Origin: Trichoderma breve
Lineage: Eukaryota; Ascomycota; Sordariomycetes; Hypocreales; Hypocreaceae
Length of the DNA: 64,000 bases
Assembly (NCBI RefSeq): GCF_028502605.1
Contig: NW_026611593.1
Coordinates: 372,001-436,000, forward strand
Direction: 5' to 3'
Part shown: positions 50,366 to 62,865 of the stretch, in pieces
Layout of the letters: each line of letters begins with the position of its first letter
How positions within the stretch are numbered: position 1 is the stretch's first letter
Notes under the pieces: generated by a model
The model's database searches: none
What the model was told of the DNA's origin: nothing
Seen by the model: the letters and a program-made list of their open reading frames with translations, nothing else
Position numbers and translations under genes: made by a program

Positions 50366-51082
50366 TCATAATATAATACCTAATGCGCTTGATACTTTGT
50401 ATGTACATGTATGTAGCCTATGTTGGGCTTTATGTACTGTTCCTGTCAAACTACTTTTTAATGATCAAAAACATGTTACTTCTATATGCACCCCGTGAAG
50501 CCTAAACCGAATTCATGAATGTATTTCTTTTACCAAATAATTACCCATGGCGTGGCTAACCACAAACGGCACGGCCAGTGCCAAGGGACGGCCTGAGTTA
50601 GATCTCGGGATAAATGGGATGATAATGCTCTAGATTCCTCGGCTGCTTGGCAGACCTGAATCTACCCAGACCAAAACCTTGGCGATCTCGGGCCGATGCC
50701 TAGCCTGGATCCCACACGGGCCGTCATCCGAAAAGGGCAATATGGATAGATGCAGTTGAATCGGTACCGAGGGTAGGGCATTGAGCTGGTGATGGAGTAT
50801 ATATTAAGTTACGACCGAGTACAACGATTAAATATGTCTTAGCCTGCCACTGATTGTGCTTATCTGTGTCGTGTGCTCGGCCATTCACTTGTGAGCCTTA
50901 GTGATAACTCAATAAGAACCCTATTTTGACATCCTCTCAACAAGAAACCACTGAAGAACATTCATTACTCAATATTCTTAGGTGACAGTCACAACTAAGG
51001 TTTAACAGTAATGCAGTTATAAACATTTCGCTGGTATGTATTTTTAGAGTGGTTTTCCCTTTAACCACGGCTTATCCTCCCA
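50366..51082. other. Convergent intergenic region
   Basis: A 717-bp stretch where the regulator and the O-methyltransferase converge. It holds the two 3' flanks. A CCTCGGCTG string near 50637 resembles the promoter motif of the regulator, but its place between two 3' ends argues against a promoter role. No gene is seen. Confidence 0.45.
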
Positions 51083-52542
51083 CTATCCATCGAATACAAC
51101 GTCAATAAGCCCTACACTAGCACCTGGGATCATCTTTATAGCATTGACCCGGAACCGATCATCTGCCAGCTTGAATACAGTAGTCCAATCCTCAGCTGTA
51201 CGTTCCTTGGCATTGAACAGTACCAACATCTGCATGTCAAATGCACCCTGCATCTTCCTCACCGGCAGAGGCGGCCGCTGTCGCTTTTCATCATAGTCTG
51301 GAAGCATAATGATGTCGAATAGCGCGATGCGAGCCCCAGGAGTCAAAGCTGGGACTAGTTGCTGAAGAATCTTCACAACGTACTTGTCTGGCCAATCGTG
51401 GAAGATGTTGCGAAAGATGTATGCGCTTGCGGAAACAGGCTGTGGCGTAAAGAAGTCGTGAACTTGGAATGATATGCGGTCGGCAAGCTTGGGGGCCGAT
51501 GCCATGGCTTCGTCAAAGGCTGGCTGTAGCTCCGGGAGGTCCTGGACTACGAAATGGAGTTGTGGATGGGATTTTGCGACCATTGCGCTGATATGGCCGC
51601 TTGAACCACCAACCTGTGAGATTAATTAGCGGTCGAGCTCTCTCATATTGGATCTGTCAGAAACATACATCAACAACGATAGCCTCGCCAAGGCTCTCCC
51701 AGTCAAAAGTTTCCACATAAGTTTCGGTATTAATCATGCCACCGAGAGCTTGCAGTCCTTCAGCGAATCTAGTTGCACGATAGCCTTTTGGCTCGCCCTC
51801 CTTCTCATCCGCATTGAGAAATTCCCACATTGGACGAGACACCACCTTGCCGTCAAAACTCGCTAGATAGAAGGCAGCATGTTCCACCTCTTCGCTCGGT
51901 GTCGGGTGCCCAGCAGACCACTTTTGCAATGCATCCGCCATTACTATAGTAGCGGGTCGGACGTCTTCGAGGAGATGGCTTGTAAAGGACTGCATATGGT
52001 GGTTACGAGCCATGTATGCAGAGGCAGCGGTGTGAACAATCCGATTGGACTCAGGAGACTCTTCTCGAAACAGGTACATGCTCATGCCGAAGCGGAGGAA
52101 TCGGCGAGCCATTTGTTCAGGTAATTTCGTAGCGGCTGCAATCTCGGCGTAGCTGGCAGAGCCCCCAAGCGGAACCGCGCCCCAGAAGTTGAAGCGGTTG
52201 AGGACGTCCAGTGCCATGGCCTCATTACCCAGCTAAGATTCATAAACTCAGTAGGTGAAACTTCAATGCTAACAGGATATATGAGTTTGTAACACTTACC
52301 CACATGTTTTGTGTGATAAAATACTCGTTAGGCCCCATTGCTAGATGCAGCATATCCATCAGAGCTCCGACAAGTTTGGTACGGGGGCCTTGGATATCTT
52401 GATCAGGTGGTAGGGATCCTGGTGCATCTTCGTTGAATGATGGCTCAGGCAGGTTCTTTGCCCGAAGAGTGGCCGTGAGCGTTGTGGTGAGCTCTACAAT
52501 GGCGGCGAGCAAGCTCTCGAGCGTTTCACTGGTTTGTGCCAT
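51083..52542 (-). CDS. SAM-dependent O-methyltransferase, 445 aa
   Basis: Three exons on the minus strand, 52542-52300, 52232-51669 and 51613-51083, give 445 aa in frame. It is a fungal class (COMT-like) O-methyltransferase. The winged-helix dimerisation part holds GNEAMALDVLNRFNFWGAVP and EIAAATKLPEQMARRFLRF. The SAM loop is VDVGGSSGHISA near residue 270, followed by VVQDLP. The catalytic His is His341 in FRNIFHDWPDKY. The C-terminus reads GASVGLIDVVFDG, as usual. Such enzymes methylate hydroxyls of polyketides or phenolics in the cytosol. It lies between the regulator and the BBE oxidase, fitting a tailoring role; substrate unknown. Confidence 0.93.
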
Positions 52543-53283
52543 TTTGAGTTGACGAGGAGATTTTCAAGGAGACTTTTCCTCTGTATGTTGGGGCTCAACT
52601 GCAGAGGGAACAGCCTTCTATATCTTTGTGCTGGCAGTTTCTAACAGCGGTCAGCGTATTGCATCTTACATTTATTCTAGGAATGTTAACAGGGTATATA
52701 TAAGTAATCATCACGGACTCCAACTAATGAACTGCCCTTGATAAATATTGTACAGCAGGTTCGAGACATGTACACGACTGATGAGGCTCAAATCGGAAAA
52801 ATTACTCGAATTGAAGAGCTCCATGTAAGCACTATCGCAGAAGAAGGCAAGAAAACCATCCGGTCGGTTTACCCGTGCATTAGCTCATTGTTTCTTTTAC
52901 AATTGATTAGTTGTGTTCTATTTTCTCGGTCCATATTATTGCTTTAACGGCAGACTCAATTACATGAAATTGGTGGAGTTGTGTTACCAGATATAGCAAC
53001 CTCCATCTGAATGGATCATCCTAACTTTACTCAACTGTGTTAGTGACCAGTGATCATAGTGGTCTACCATTTCCTTTGACAAAAGACGAAGTAAGTTATT
53101 ACCGAATTGAATCGGTTGGTCACAAGTACAAGTGGTAGATCATATTAAAGATGTTGACATTAAGACTATTAAGACTCTAATTGGCTGAACGTTGAAAGCG
53201 AGAGCAACTGGCAAATCTATTTATTAAAATATTCTCGACTCATTAAACTATCCTCGACTCACTGGAGGCGGCATTAAATCTAT
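52543..53283. other. Intergenic, promoter of the O-methyltransferase
   Basis: The 741-bp stretch between the methyltransferase start and the BBE oxidase stop. A TATATATAA-like element lies near 52693-52701. A repeated CTCGACTCA is at about 53235-53243 and 53255-53263. No gene is seen. Confidence 0.4.
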
Positions 53284-55142
53284 CTATTTAGCACGGCACA
53301 TTCTTCCGTTGTTATCAACAGTCCAGGCCTCGCTGCCCACAAGGCGAAGGCCATAAAAGAGAGAGTTAGGATCATACTTCTTCTTGATAGAAAGAAGAGT
53401 GTTGTAATTGGAGCCAAAGAAGGTCTGCTGGAAGTTGGGCTGCTGGAAGTCGCCCTCGTTCATGTACGCACCGCTACCAGGGGTCACAGCAGTAAGCTGC
53501 GGCACATACTCGTTGGTAATGGTCTTCTGGTCGGCGAGCATCTGCGACCATGGTGCGGTGTTGTTCCAGACGGTACCGATCTGCAGATGCACCGTGGTGG
53601 TTCGCCAGACGGGGAACACTGCGTTGCTGGCCGCGCCGGCCGGCTTGCCGTAGTTTGCGGAGCTGCCTACCATGACGACACCGTGAGCAGTCAGGTTCTG
53701 CAGGACAGCCTGGAGAGCATTGTTGTTCTTCTCGAGGACGCTGCGGGGGATCAGTCGGCTGCCGTAGTTGAAGTCGCCAACATCGAGGTTTCCGTTGGGC
53801 AGCGGGCCCATGTAGGTGTTGTAGTGGTCATAGTATGAGAGCGTGGTGTATTGGGTGGAGATGGGGGTAATTCCAAGCTCGCTCATCAGGGCGTTGAAGT
53901 CCGCAAGGACAACGTTCTGGACGTAATCGGACGTGGAGTTGTAGACGGTGACGGGCTCGAGCACGAAGACGGTGTTGGTGAGAAGGTAAATGACCATGGC
54001 GCCCTTGTCAATCATGGCGGGTAGCATGGCATGGAACCCGGCAACAAACTTGTTGAAGTTGTCCTGAGTGGTGGTGGCGGCAGCGATGGTGATCTTCGCA
54101 CCACCAATGGTAGCATCAGGATGAAGCTTGACGGTCATGGACGTAACGACTCCGTATCCAGAGCCGCCTCCGCTCAGAGCCCAGTACAGGTCGCTGTTCT
54201 TGGAGGGAGAGGCAGTCAGGATCTGGCCAGCCGCAGTGACAACCTCGAACTCCAGAGTCTGATCAGCACCGAGACCGAAGGAGGTGCTCAAAGCAGAGTG
54301 GCCACCACCTTGGGTGTAACCTCCAGCGACGCCGACGGTTGGGCACTCGCCAGACACGGCGACAAAGCCCTTGCTGTGAGAAGCCTCCAGCATTTCAAAG
54401 CCTTGGACGCCTGCACCCACCTTCATCGACGGGCCAGTGTAGCCGGCGCTTTTATAAGTCGAGATACTGATGCTCTTCAGGTTATGAGTCCAGATGCCCA
54501 GGGCGCCAGCGCCGGTAGAGCGACCAAAAAAGCTAATGAGAGGAACGCAATCAGCCTACATGTATACTTATGAAGAGAAGTCGCAAAACAGTGTCAGCTT
54601 ACTCATGGCCAGTGTTGCGCACAACCACGCGGATGTTGTACTTGGTTGCGAATGCCAGGGCGGCCTGGACATCGGCGTCGCACGAGACGTTGACGGCATA
54701 GCTGATGTAATTGCCCAGAACGCACGGCTTAGACTCAGGGGTGAAGGGATCGCAGCTCTGGTTGGCGAAGAAGGGCTGCATCACCGAGGAGGATGTCGTG
54801 TAGCTACATATCGCATTCTGTCAGACATGCGCCGGCGAAGAGGGTTGAAACAACGAACTGGGTTTGCGGCAGCTCCCAATTGGCCTGCAGTTGCGAGCAA
54901 ACGGCCTTGTTATACTTGGGATCATGGCATGGCGTTCCAATGGGGACGGTCGCAACAAGTCGACCTCCGACTGACGAGTTCAGTGACTTCCATGCGGCAG
55001 CATTGGGCCACTGAGGATCGCTGGGGAGGTAACGGCACGGAGGAGGAGGAGGAGGGCGAGCAACAGCTTCTGTGGTCAAGTTGGACGCGTGCGCAGAAGC
55101 CAGCAGCGTGGCCGTGGCCGCCAATTGAAGGGAGAACTTCAT
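53284..55142 (-). CDS. Secreted BBE-type FAD oxidoreductase, about 583 aa
   Basis: Three exons on the minus strand: 55142-54855, about 54817-54603 and 54532-53284. A signal peptide (MKFSLQLAATATLLASAHA) leads a berberine-bridge-enzyme-like flavoprotein. FAD sites for bicovalent binding are both visible: the His in VVRNTGHDFFGRSTG (about 167) and the Cys in SGECPTVGVAGG (about 231). The FAD-binding part (GGGHSALSTSFGLGADQ, LYWALSGGGSGYGVV) and the BBE domain at the C-terminus (NYNTLLSIKKKYDPNSLFYGL) are complete. Such enzymes oxidise amines, alcohols or ring systems with O2. The exon 1/2 junction is odd: the only GT-AG solution that keeps frame makes a 37-nt intron (54818-54854) and four extra residues. 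A longer, 48-51-nt intron ending at TGTAG looks better but breaks the frame. All other parts are intact. Confidence 0.88.
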
Positions 55143-58100
55143 CTTGCTATTATTTGAGGCAGATGAAGGTCCGGTAAAGGTAGAGTCTTGACATTGAAAA
55201 GAGAAACACCAACAACATGTCGCGATGGACAGTATACATATTCCTGCGACAGATCCATTTTTATCGCATGAGGACAGCGTCGTATTACCAATTATGGGGA
55301 CGTTGGAGACACGGAGATTGGAGACGGTCACTGATCGCACAACAAGCGAATGTGACGTCGCTGCCGCCGAAGACTTGAGCAGCGTTTGAAGCGTTTAGGG
55401 CATAAATCGGCTCCATTGCGTTGGATCCAGCAGGTGAACTATTGAATATATTTCCTATGTTTAGAGATGTCAAGAACATTGAACCGAGGAGGCAAAGTGC
55501 CAAGAGGGGATGTTGCTCCGTCCTCTTCTTCACAGAGGCAAATCGCCCTCACCGTGGATTGCAGCCGAGCCAAACCCCCTAGATGGGGGCTGCACTCTGC
55601 ATTCCATATATCGTAGATCGGGCTTGGCCCAAGATGGACTAAACACGGATCCGGTCTCAGGTCAGGTTTACTATGATTAGGAACATGTCCGAAGCCCCCC
55701 GGCAAGCCACAGCGTCCCAAGTGTCGGTGAATCCCAGGCGAGCTTCCATTCCATGTATTCCATGTCTCACAACTCCACACAGCCGAGGCACGAATCTCGA
55801 CAGCCGTTCGACTTTTGGCCTGTTCAAACTGAGCCCGCCGCCGAGAGAACGACATGCCCGTATCTGTGCTTCTTGTGTGGGGTAGGCTTCGTGCATTTTG
55901 CAATCTCAAGCGGTTCTTCCCATCCCAACAGACTGGATTTTCTCCCAGCGGAGATTGCAAATTCTCCATAAATCCAAGCAGAAACCCACTCGCTAATCGT
56001 GGCGACAGGGATCGTTTGCTGGCTGGGAACGGCGGAAAAGTTGCTGTATACAGCACTGGACAGGCCAGACAGGGGGCATTTTCGCCTGCGAAGAGAGCCC
56101 GTCTATTTTATGCAGATCCACATCGCTGGGATTAACAGCAATCTTCTCGAATGACTCGACGACACCACGTGGTTATCAACCCTCAAAAACGTGGCACAGG
56201 GACAATTACAGCCGGATCAGCGCTTCTAACGCAATTATTCCACGGGGAAGCCCAGAAGCTGATGCTCTCGTATTAAAATCTCTTTAATAAACGTAAGCCA
56301 GATTGGATCTTTGGTCAGCAAGAGCCGCGGCATCAAAAAGTATATAAAGGGCATGTTCTCCCAACTGAAGGGCCGAGGAGAGATGGCTCGGTTTAGGGCT
56401 TGTGACCTGTGTCGAGCGACAGCTTGCTTCGAGCAGATTTGTCCAAATACTCGGCTGGGTTGCGACAGCATGTCCATACTTGTTAATTAGACTACGGAAG
56501 AAGTTTGAAGAAAAGTATGGTTCATCAACTTGTGTGGTTGGTCTACTTTGATATCATCCCGAGTTCTGTATGCCTCCGTGGAAATGGGCGAGTTGCATAA
56601 TATCCAAGAGGTACAGCTTCGTTCACGTTCTCGATAAGGCTGCAATGGGCAAAACTCTTTTCCACTTGGCTGTTTTCTTTCGTTGTCAAGAGTCAATCCC
56701 AGCTACGGCGATGGTCCTAGACTCTCACCACACGAGATATGGTTATCTCCATAGAGCCGTGGTAGACTTCATGAACCGAGAACAGCCGCTGGGAGAAAGC
56801 TCTGGTATTAGGTGGGGGTTCAATGACCTACAACCAGCACAGGAGAAAGCAAGAGCGTTAGTAACTACTTGTATACCATCAATTGGCTCGCTCGAGGGAA
56901 ATGGGCGTGGAGTGAAAGTATGGCGGAGAATGCCCTCAGGTCCACATCACGGATCCAAAGCCGACAAACAAAAATTTTCCCTCCCAAGAGTGGGAATAAC
57001 TTGACCGACGATCGGAAAGGGATTCACCGCGCGCGACGGGAGGGAAGAGCGCGAGAAGATCATGGACCGTGTTACCATAGCGCCAATCTTTTGCGGATAC
57101 CTTTTCTCAGCGTACGAAGATCCGGGGTTAGTAGGGAGACTTTTAGTAGCAGCAGTTGAGAGCCTTTTAATCAGTCTGCTTCGTCCGTACGAGCGACTCG
57201 GAGGCGAAAATCCGGATTTACGGCGCACACTTGGCTGTGACAGCTATCAATAGCGGCCCGGTTATTAGCAGGTGGCTTTTTTGGTGTGTTTTGGTGGCGG
57301 TTGATAAAACGCCTTTCCGACGGACGTGAGATGGAAGCTTCGGAAACCAGCGGAGACGGTCTGATTCTTGAGCTGTGGCTGAAGCCACTCCCCTCTGGTC
57401 GATGTAGGGGGACTCGTTGAAGAGAATTGTAGCCGAAGAGAAGAGTTGGACAGAGTCGAAGATGAGTTGTTGTCGTTTGTAATATTCGGCTAATAATTAA
57501 GCATTAACGACGAGAAGCCAAGCCTTTTAGAACGAGATGAAATGGCCCTTTTCGCCGAAATTGGACATCAGATAACCCAAAGTCCCTACATCGTTGACGG
57601 TCCAGACCGGTCAGTACCGCGTTACGATGCATGAACTCGCCTAACTCAGCGTTCGTTCTAACGAAATACACAAAGGGGTAGGGAAGAGAAGAATAAGGCA
57701 CTCGGTTATTGAGACACAGATATTCGTAAAGTCACCAATGATGGCCTCGATGACCTGGGCCTGGCTCAGGGTTATTTATTTACACAGGCCCTTCCCACTA
57801 CAACCATGTGGTAGTAGTTTACTAGATTCAATCCCCTCGACAGAACCTCCACAACGAATGGAGTCTCATGCGGGTAATAATACCGTACCATACTGGTGAA
57901 GTGGGAGAAAGTGCCGGCTGTTGAATCCGCCGTCCTGAGATAATTACCTAATTCTTACGGTGGTTGGCGTAGGTGTAAACTGGGAGTGATGAAGTGGGCT
58001 CAAGCCAAAGTGTGGAACCACCACTAATAATAATCTTCAGCGCAGCCCAAAGTTCAAGATGCATTCCAGTCAGATTCCATTTCTTTTTTGTCTTGTCTTC

Positions 58101-59306
58101 CCCGTAAAGTGCGCCATACAGTACAGCCGTTCACAGTACCTGATTCTCCTTGCACTCAGGCGCCCTGTCATGCTGCAACTACCGGGAGGAAATTGCTCTA
58201 GCCATGCAGCCAAGCAATAGCCAAACCCCGGACTATAACACCATATTTGTACTTAGCCGGTGTACCAGGGGGACTGCATGTGCTGAACCGTCCCTTTGGT
58301 GCTTCACGTTGTGTTCCACGTAACTGCATCCGGCAACTCCTTACAGCGTCGTCGCGTAGCTATCCGAAGTTGACCTAAACAACATCCCAGGCCTTCAAGG
58401 GGTTCAGCTCATGCAGTCTGCAGTCTGGTGTATTTCTGCTCCTCCCCGCTGCAGATTGCGAGTCTCCACCAGCCGGTTTCACGGGGGAGTCTTCCTGAGT
58501 CTTACTACGAGTTTAGTATCTCTTTAGCACCAGCGTAGAGGCAGCCGAAGCTCTCTAGGTCTACAGCCCGTCCTAAGCGGAACGCCAGCATAGGCTTAGA
58601 GAGGCGGTTTAGTGCCTCCCAGTTCCATGGTTTTTTCCCTTGGTGTTTTTTCTGTTTTGTCTTTTCGTCAGGGGTCCCTGCTTCTTGTGGAGATTTTCTC
58701 ATCCAGCTTTTTTTCCCGATGAACCAAACGCCCGCCCGTCGCATCCTCCAGAGCCGATTCAGCACGCAGGGCTAATGCAATGCAACGTCAGCAAGCCTGT
58801 CCGGCTTCAACAGCCATGGTTTTCTAGCAATGTTCACGAGTCAGTGACTCTTTAGCTCACAAAAATACAGCACTTGATGCCTCCCAGACAGCCATATTCT
58901 AGAACCAAAGGGCCGCAGGAGATGGCTGCTAGTGCAAAGCGGCTACGCAAAGTGCGAATTAGACCCGTCCCTTAACTCATCAACGCCACAGCTTCGTATT
59001 AATTATACTAGGTTCTTTTGCCCTTTTCCTACAGTATACTGTATTTCAAATGCCCGCAATAACTTGCTAGTACAGTGTAGCTGGCTTGTTCCCCGTCTTG
59101 AAATAAAGGGGCGTGCCCATAACCTCACATGTAATGGATGCATAGTAAAAGCAGGTACATGGACTGCCCGTCTTGACGTCCACCTCGAGTGCAGATCAAC
59201 CTTAAAAAGTGATGATTTGACATCTCATTTTCTTGCCGGCCCCGAAAAAAAAGAAGATTTCTTTGTTCCCCCGGACATCGATCTCGGAAGACCAGGAAAA
59301 AGCAAA
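55143..59306. other. 4.2 kb with no supported gene
   Basis: Many overlapping frames exist on both strands, the longest about 205 codons at 55439-56056 (minus), but none shows a domain, a signal peptide with a sensible body, or a splice structure that extends it. It separates the BBE oxidase from the CFEM receptor gene, with their starts facing away. No RNA gene or transposon ends are seen by eye. A decayed gene is possible. Confidence 0.5.
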
Positions 59307-60947
59307 ATGAGGTTGCTTCTTCATCTCTTGCTTGCGTTCCTGGCAACGTTTGCGTTGGCTGCAGACAGCGCGGCCGCTGACAACCCGCTTTCGGTGTTGC
59401 CGGCATGTGCGGTATGCTATGCCTTTTTTTCCTTTTTCCTTTCCCCTTCTCCAGATATGTGATCCGAGCTCGAAACTAATGACGATCAGCAAAAATGCCT
59501 TGCATCGGCCATCGCGAATTCCACATGCAGTCCGACTGATGTGAAGTGTACCTGCGAAAGCTCGACCATTCAAGAAACCTCGGCCATCTGCATTGCGACC
59601 ACCTGCACGGTTCGAGAGTCCCTTAGTATGTTGCCTATCAACTGCTCAATCTCTGTAACACTTCAAGAGCGATATCTTGTCTAACTCTTCACGTTAGCCA
59701 CCAGAAATGCGACAGATACACTCTGCGGTGTCCCTGTCAGGAACAGGACCCCCGACTTCGCCAATGTCACCATCGTGCTCGGCGTCGTCTCCGGCGTGGT
59801 TGTCCTTCTGCGTATCGGCTCTAAGCTCTTCATGAGGATGGACTTTCAACTGGACGACTACGCCATCATCGTAACGCTCTTTTGCGGCATCCCTTCGTCA
59901 GTGATGAACGTCCGAGGCACTGGCGGAAATGGAGAAGGCAAGGATATCTGGACGCTGCCATTCGACATGATCACCCGGTTTGGAGTATACTTTTACGTCC
60001 TCGAGATTCTATACTTCGCTCAGGTCATGCTGCTGAAGATGACACTCTTGTTCTTCTATCTCAACATCTTCCCAGGCAAAGCCAGGACACTGCTGTGGGG
60101 AACTGTTATCCTCAATGGCGTGTTTGGAGTTACCTTTATGCTTCTTGCGGTCTTCCAATGCCACCCAATCAGCTTTTTCTGGACAGGTTGGGACGGCCAA
60201 CACTCGGGTAAATGGTAAGTAGAAGCTTTCAGCCTCCGCCTTCTCCCACTAGCTCAGTATAAAGCTAACAGCCACACAGCCTCAACAGTAATGCCATCGG
60301 ATGGGCAAACGCAGCCATCAGTATCGCCTTGGATTTGTGGATGATTGCAATCCCCATGTGGCAGATCCGAAATCTCAACCTCCACTGGAAGAAGAAGGTC
60401 GGCGTTGCCGTGATGCTCCTCGTCGGTACTTTGTAAGAATCCCCTCCCCCACTGCGGCAACAAGCCCTTTGTCTAATATGACCCTAGTGTCACGGTGGTC
60501 AGCATCGTTCGACTCCAGTTCCTTGTGAACCTTGGTAGTTCCGCGAATCCCACATACGACCAGGTTGACGTCTCTATCTGGTCCACTATTGAGATTAACA
60601 CCGGTATTGTCTGCACGTGTCTTCCATCGCTCCGTCTGTTCTTGGTCCGCCTATTCCCTAGCCTAGGTGGCTCTTCACATAAGAACAGCGGCTATCAGAA
60701 TTACCCGGACAACTATGTCAACAAGTCAGATCACGCAGGTAGTCGGGCGCAGACGTTGGTTTCAGCTGTGAAATCTCAGAATCGCCCGGACCATAGCGGG
60801 ATTGAACTTAACACAATGTACGAGGTACGGTATAGCGATGAGGACGAGTCCAGATTGGTTAAAATGCAAGGGGAACATGGTACGAAGGGAGGAGTGCACG
60901 TGGGTAGTTCACGGAGCATGGGTAGCAACAGCGAGGTGTCACTGTAA
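59307..60947 (+). CDS. CFEM-domain seven-helix receptor-like protein, 456 aa
   Basis: Five exons, 59307-59411, 59490-59625, 59698-60214, 60280-60432 and 60488-60947, give 456 aa in frame. A signal peptide ([20 protein letters not shown]) precedes an extracellular CFEM domain with eight Cys (PACAQKC, STC, KCTC, AIC, TTC, TLC; residues about 33-95). Then come seven hydrophobic segments, with the loop pattern [19 protein letters not shown] typical of the fungal rhodopsin-like (PTH11-type) family and [24 protein letters not shown] as the last. The C-terminal tail of about 90 residues is Ser/Gly-rich and cytosolic. PTH11-like CFEM proteins sense surface or host signals via G proteins in some pathogens; the ligand is unknown. 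Confidence 0.93.
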
Positions 60948-61235
60948 ATTTTATACTTAATATTGTTAGCTAGGCCGTTGAGGATATTAGCCAAGTTCCC
61001 CATCTTATTATAAAAGGGGAGTTTAAAAGTCATCCATAATTTGCTTGTTTTCATGAATACATTTAGCACGGACCAATCAGTCTGGGTCATTCTTGCAAAA
61101 GTCTCATAATTTTTTATTTTCGTCCTCATCCTTGTGCCTGGTATGCCCACTTGTAGCCCAAGATGGCTTCATATCTTGAACTATGTAAACAGACACTAAT
61201 ATCATACATTGACTGAACTATCCCATCAAAATTCT
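60948..61235. other. Convergent intergenic region
   Basis: A 288-bp stretch between the 3' ends of the CFEM receptor gene and the secreted-protein gene; AT-rich, with no other feature visible. Confidence 0.4.
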
Positions 61236-62865
61236 TTAAACTCCCAGAGCCTTGTTGAAAGCATCGGCTGCAGCCTGGCCCGTCAGTTGGGACGCAGCAG
61301 CAGAAGCACTTTGACACGTGGAAACCACTGCAGCACTAGCCTTGCAGCTAGAGTTGAGTCGGTCACAGATGAAGTCGGAAATGACCTTGATTGCCAAAGC
61401 TGAGCCATGGTTGAAGTCAGCCTCGTTGACAGGGGCAAAGGCAGGTTCAGTGCGGCCATCAAGTCCGTTGGCGAACTTGATGCTGGGGTCAGAGCACGAG
61501 CCGAAATCGCCCGTAGCAGCACTGCTTCCTGCATTTCCATTGCCGGCGTTACCGTTATCGGCGTTGTTACCACTAGCAGAGTTGTTTGCTCCACCGTTGC
61601 TGGTGTTGCTGGTGTTGGAAGCATTGGTGTTGGAAGCACCAGATGCAGCGGCCTTGCACTGGGTGTTCTGGTCGTCACATTGGCCTATTCCTCCGGACAG
61701 CTGACCAGAGTTGGCAGCATCGGCGCAGGCGTTGTGCTGGATATCGCAAGACCGTCCAAGAGCGGCTCCAATGTTGACAAAGGTATTTCCATTAACGGAA
61801 AATGGTCGGTTTCCGGTGCCTGAAACGACAGGAGGGGGAGGGCCGCCAAGAGAGCCGGTGAAGGTCTGAACATTGTTTCCGCTAGCTGTAGAAGGCGCAC
61901 TACCGCTAGAAGCGGCTTCGGTTTGAGTGGCAGCAGCAGCTTGGGTGGAAGATGCTTGAGCAGCCGGTGGGGGGGTTGCTTGAGCAACTGCTTGAGTGGT
62001 TGTCGCAGCATTGCTGTTGTCTGTCGGAGCAGCGGCGCCTCCTTGAACATTAGCTACGGAGAACTTGCTCAAGTCGACCAAGTCTGTGGCCTGAATACCG
62101 CCAGTGCCGGTAAATGTCTGAGACACAGCGGAAACAGCTGATGCGACTTCGTCCTGGCTAGCGTCAAGAACAAGCTTGCCCGTTGTGAAGATACATCCAA
62201 GCTGGGGATCGGTATCGTCACATGTGTTACCCTTGGCTGTGGCATCGTTAAGCTAAGAGTGTGTTAATAATCAGTTTCAGAATATGTAACTAAGGGAACA
62301 TAAAACGTACATCGCCTGGGGCAAAAGTGCCACTCAAGAGGGCAAGGTTGGGATCCGCTCCGATGGCCTTGAGCTGCTTCGCCAACTCAAGAGTAATACC
62401 CTTATTTATGGAAGCAGCATTGGCGGATGCCGGGTCTTGATGGGGCTTTACGGCTTCGATTTCGGGGTTCACAGCTTGTTCAGTGCAAGTAACACTGGCG
62501 AGTCCGACTTTGCCGGTGTTTCTCTCCAGGGCCTGGTACACCAATGCACCAGCCATGAGTCGAATGTCTTTAGCAGCCTTGCCATTGGTGAAAGCCTGAT
62601 CAGCTGTCTCTTGCTTGAGGCAGTCCAAGTTGGTTACACTTCCAGCGCCACCTGCAGCCGCTGCATTACCAAGCAGGCCAAAGACGGCATCAGTGATGCC
62701 CTTGGGGTTGTTCTTGGCAAGAGCTTCGTTCGTAATGGAGAGGAAAAGATCGTGTGAATGCTCCTGGGGAACCTCTCGGCGGAGCAAGTTGGAAGAAGGG
62801 AGAGGATAGCCGAAAGCTTGGCCAAGCAGCAAAGCTGCGGCCGCAGAGGTGCTTTGGAACTTCAT
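61236..62865 (-). CDS. Secreted Ala/Ser/Asn-rich protein, 523 aa
   Basis: Two exons on the minus strand, 62865-62311 and 62252-61236, give 523 aa in frame. A signal peptide (MKFQSTSAAAALLLGQAFGYP) is followed by a putative Kex2-like site at LLRR. The first half is an Ala-rich helical domain; a Thr/Ala/Gln-rich linker comes next (about 235-295), then a Cys-containing block (SCDIQHNACADAANSGQ, IGQCDDQNTQCK), an Asn/Ser/Gly repeat region with NAS/SNTSN tandems, and a C-terminal block with three Cys. It has the make-up of a wall-associated secreted protein of filamentous fungi. I recognise the type as a conserved hypothetical protein; the function is unknown. Many Ser/Thr would be O-glycosylated. 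Confidence 0.88.
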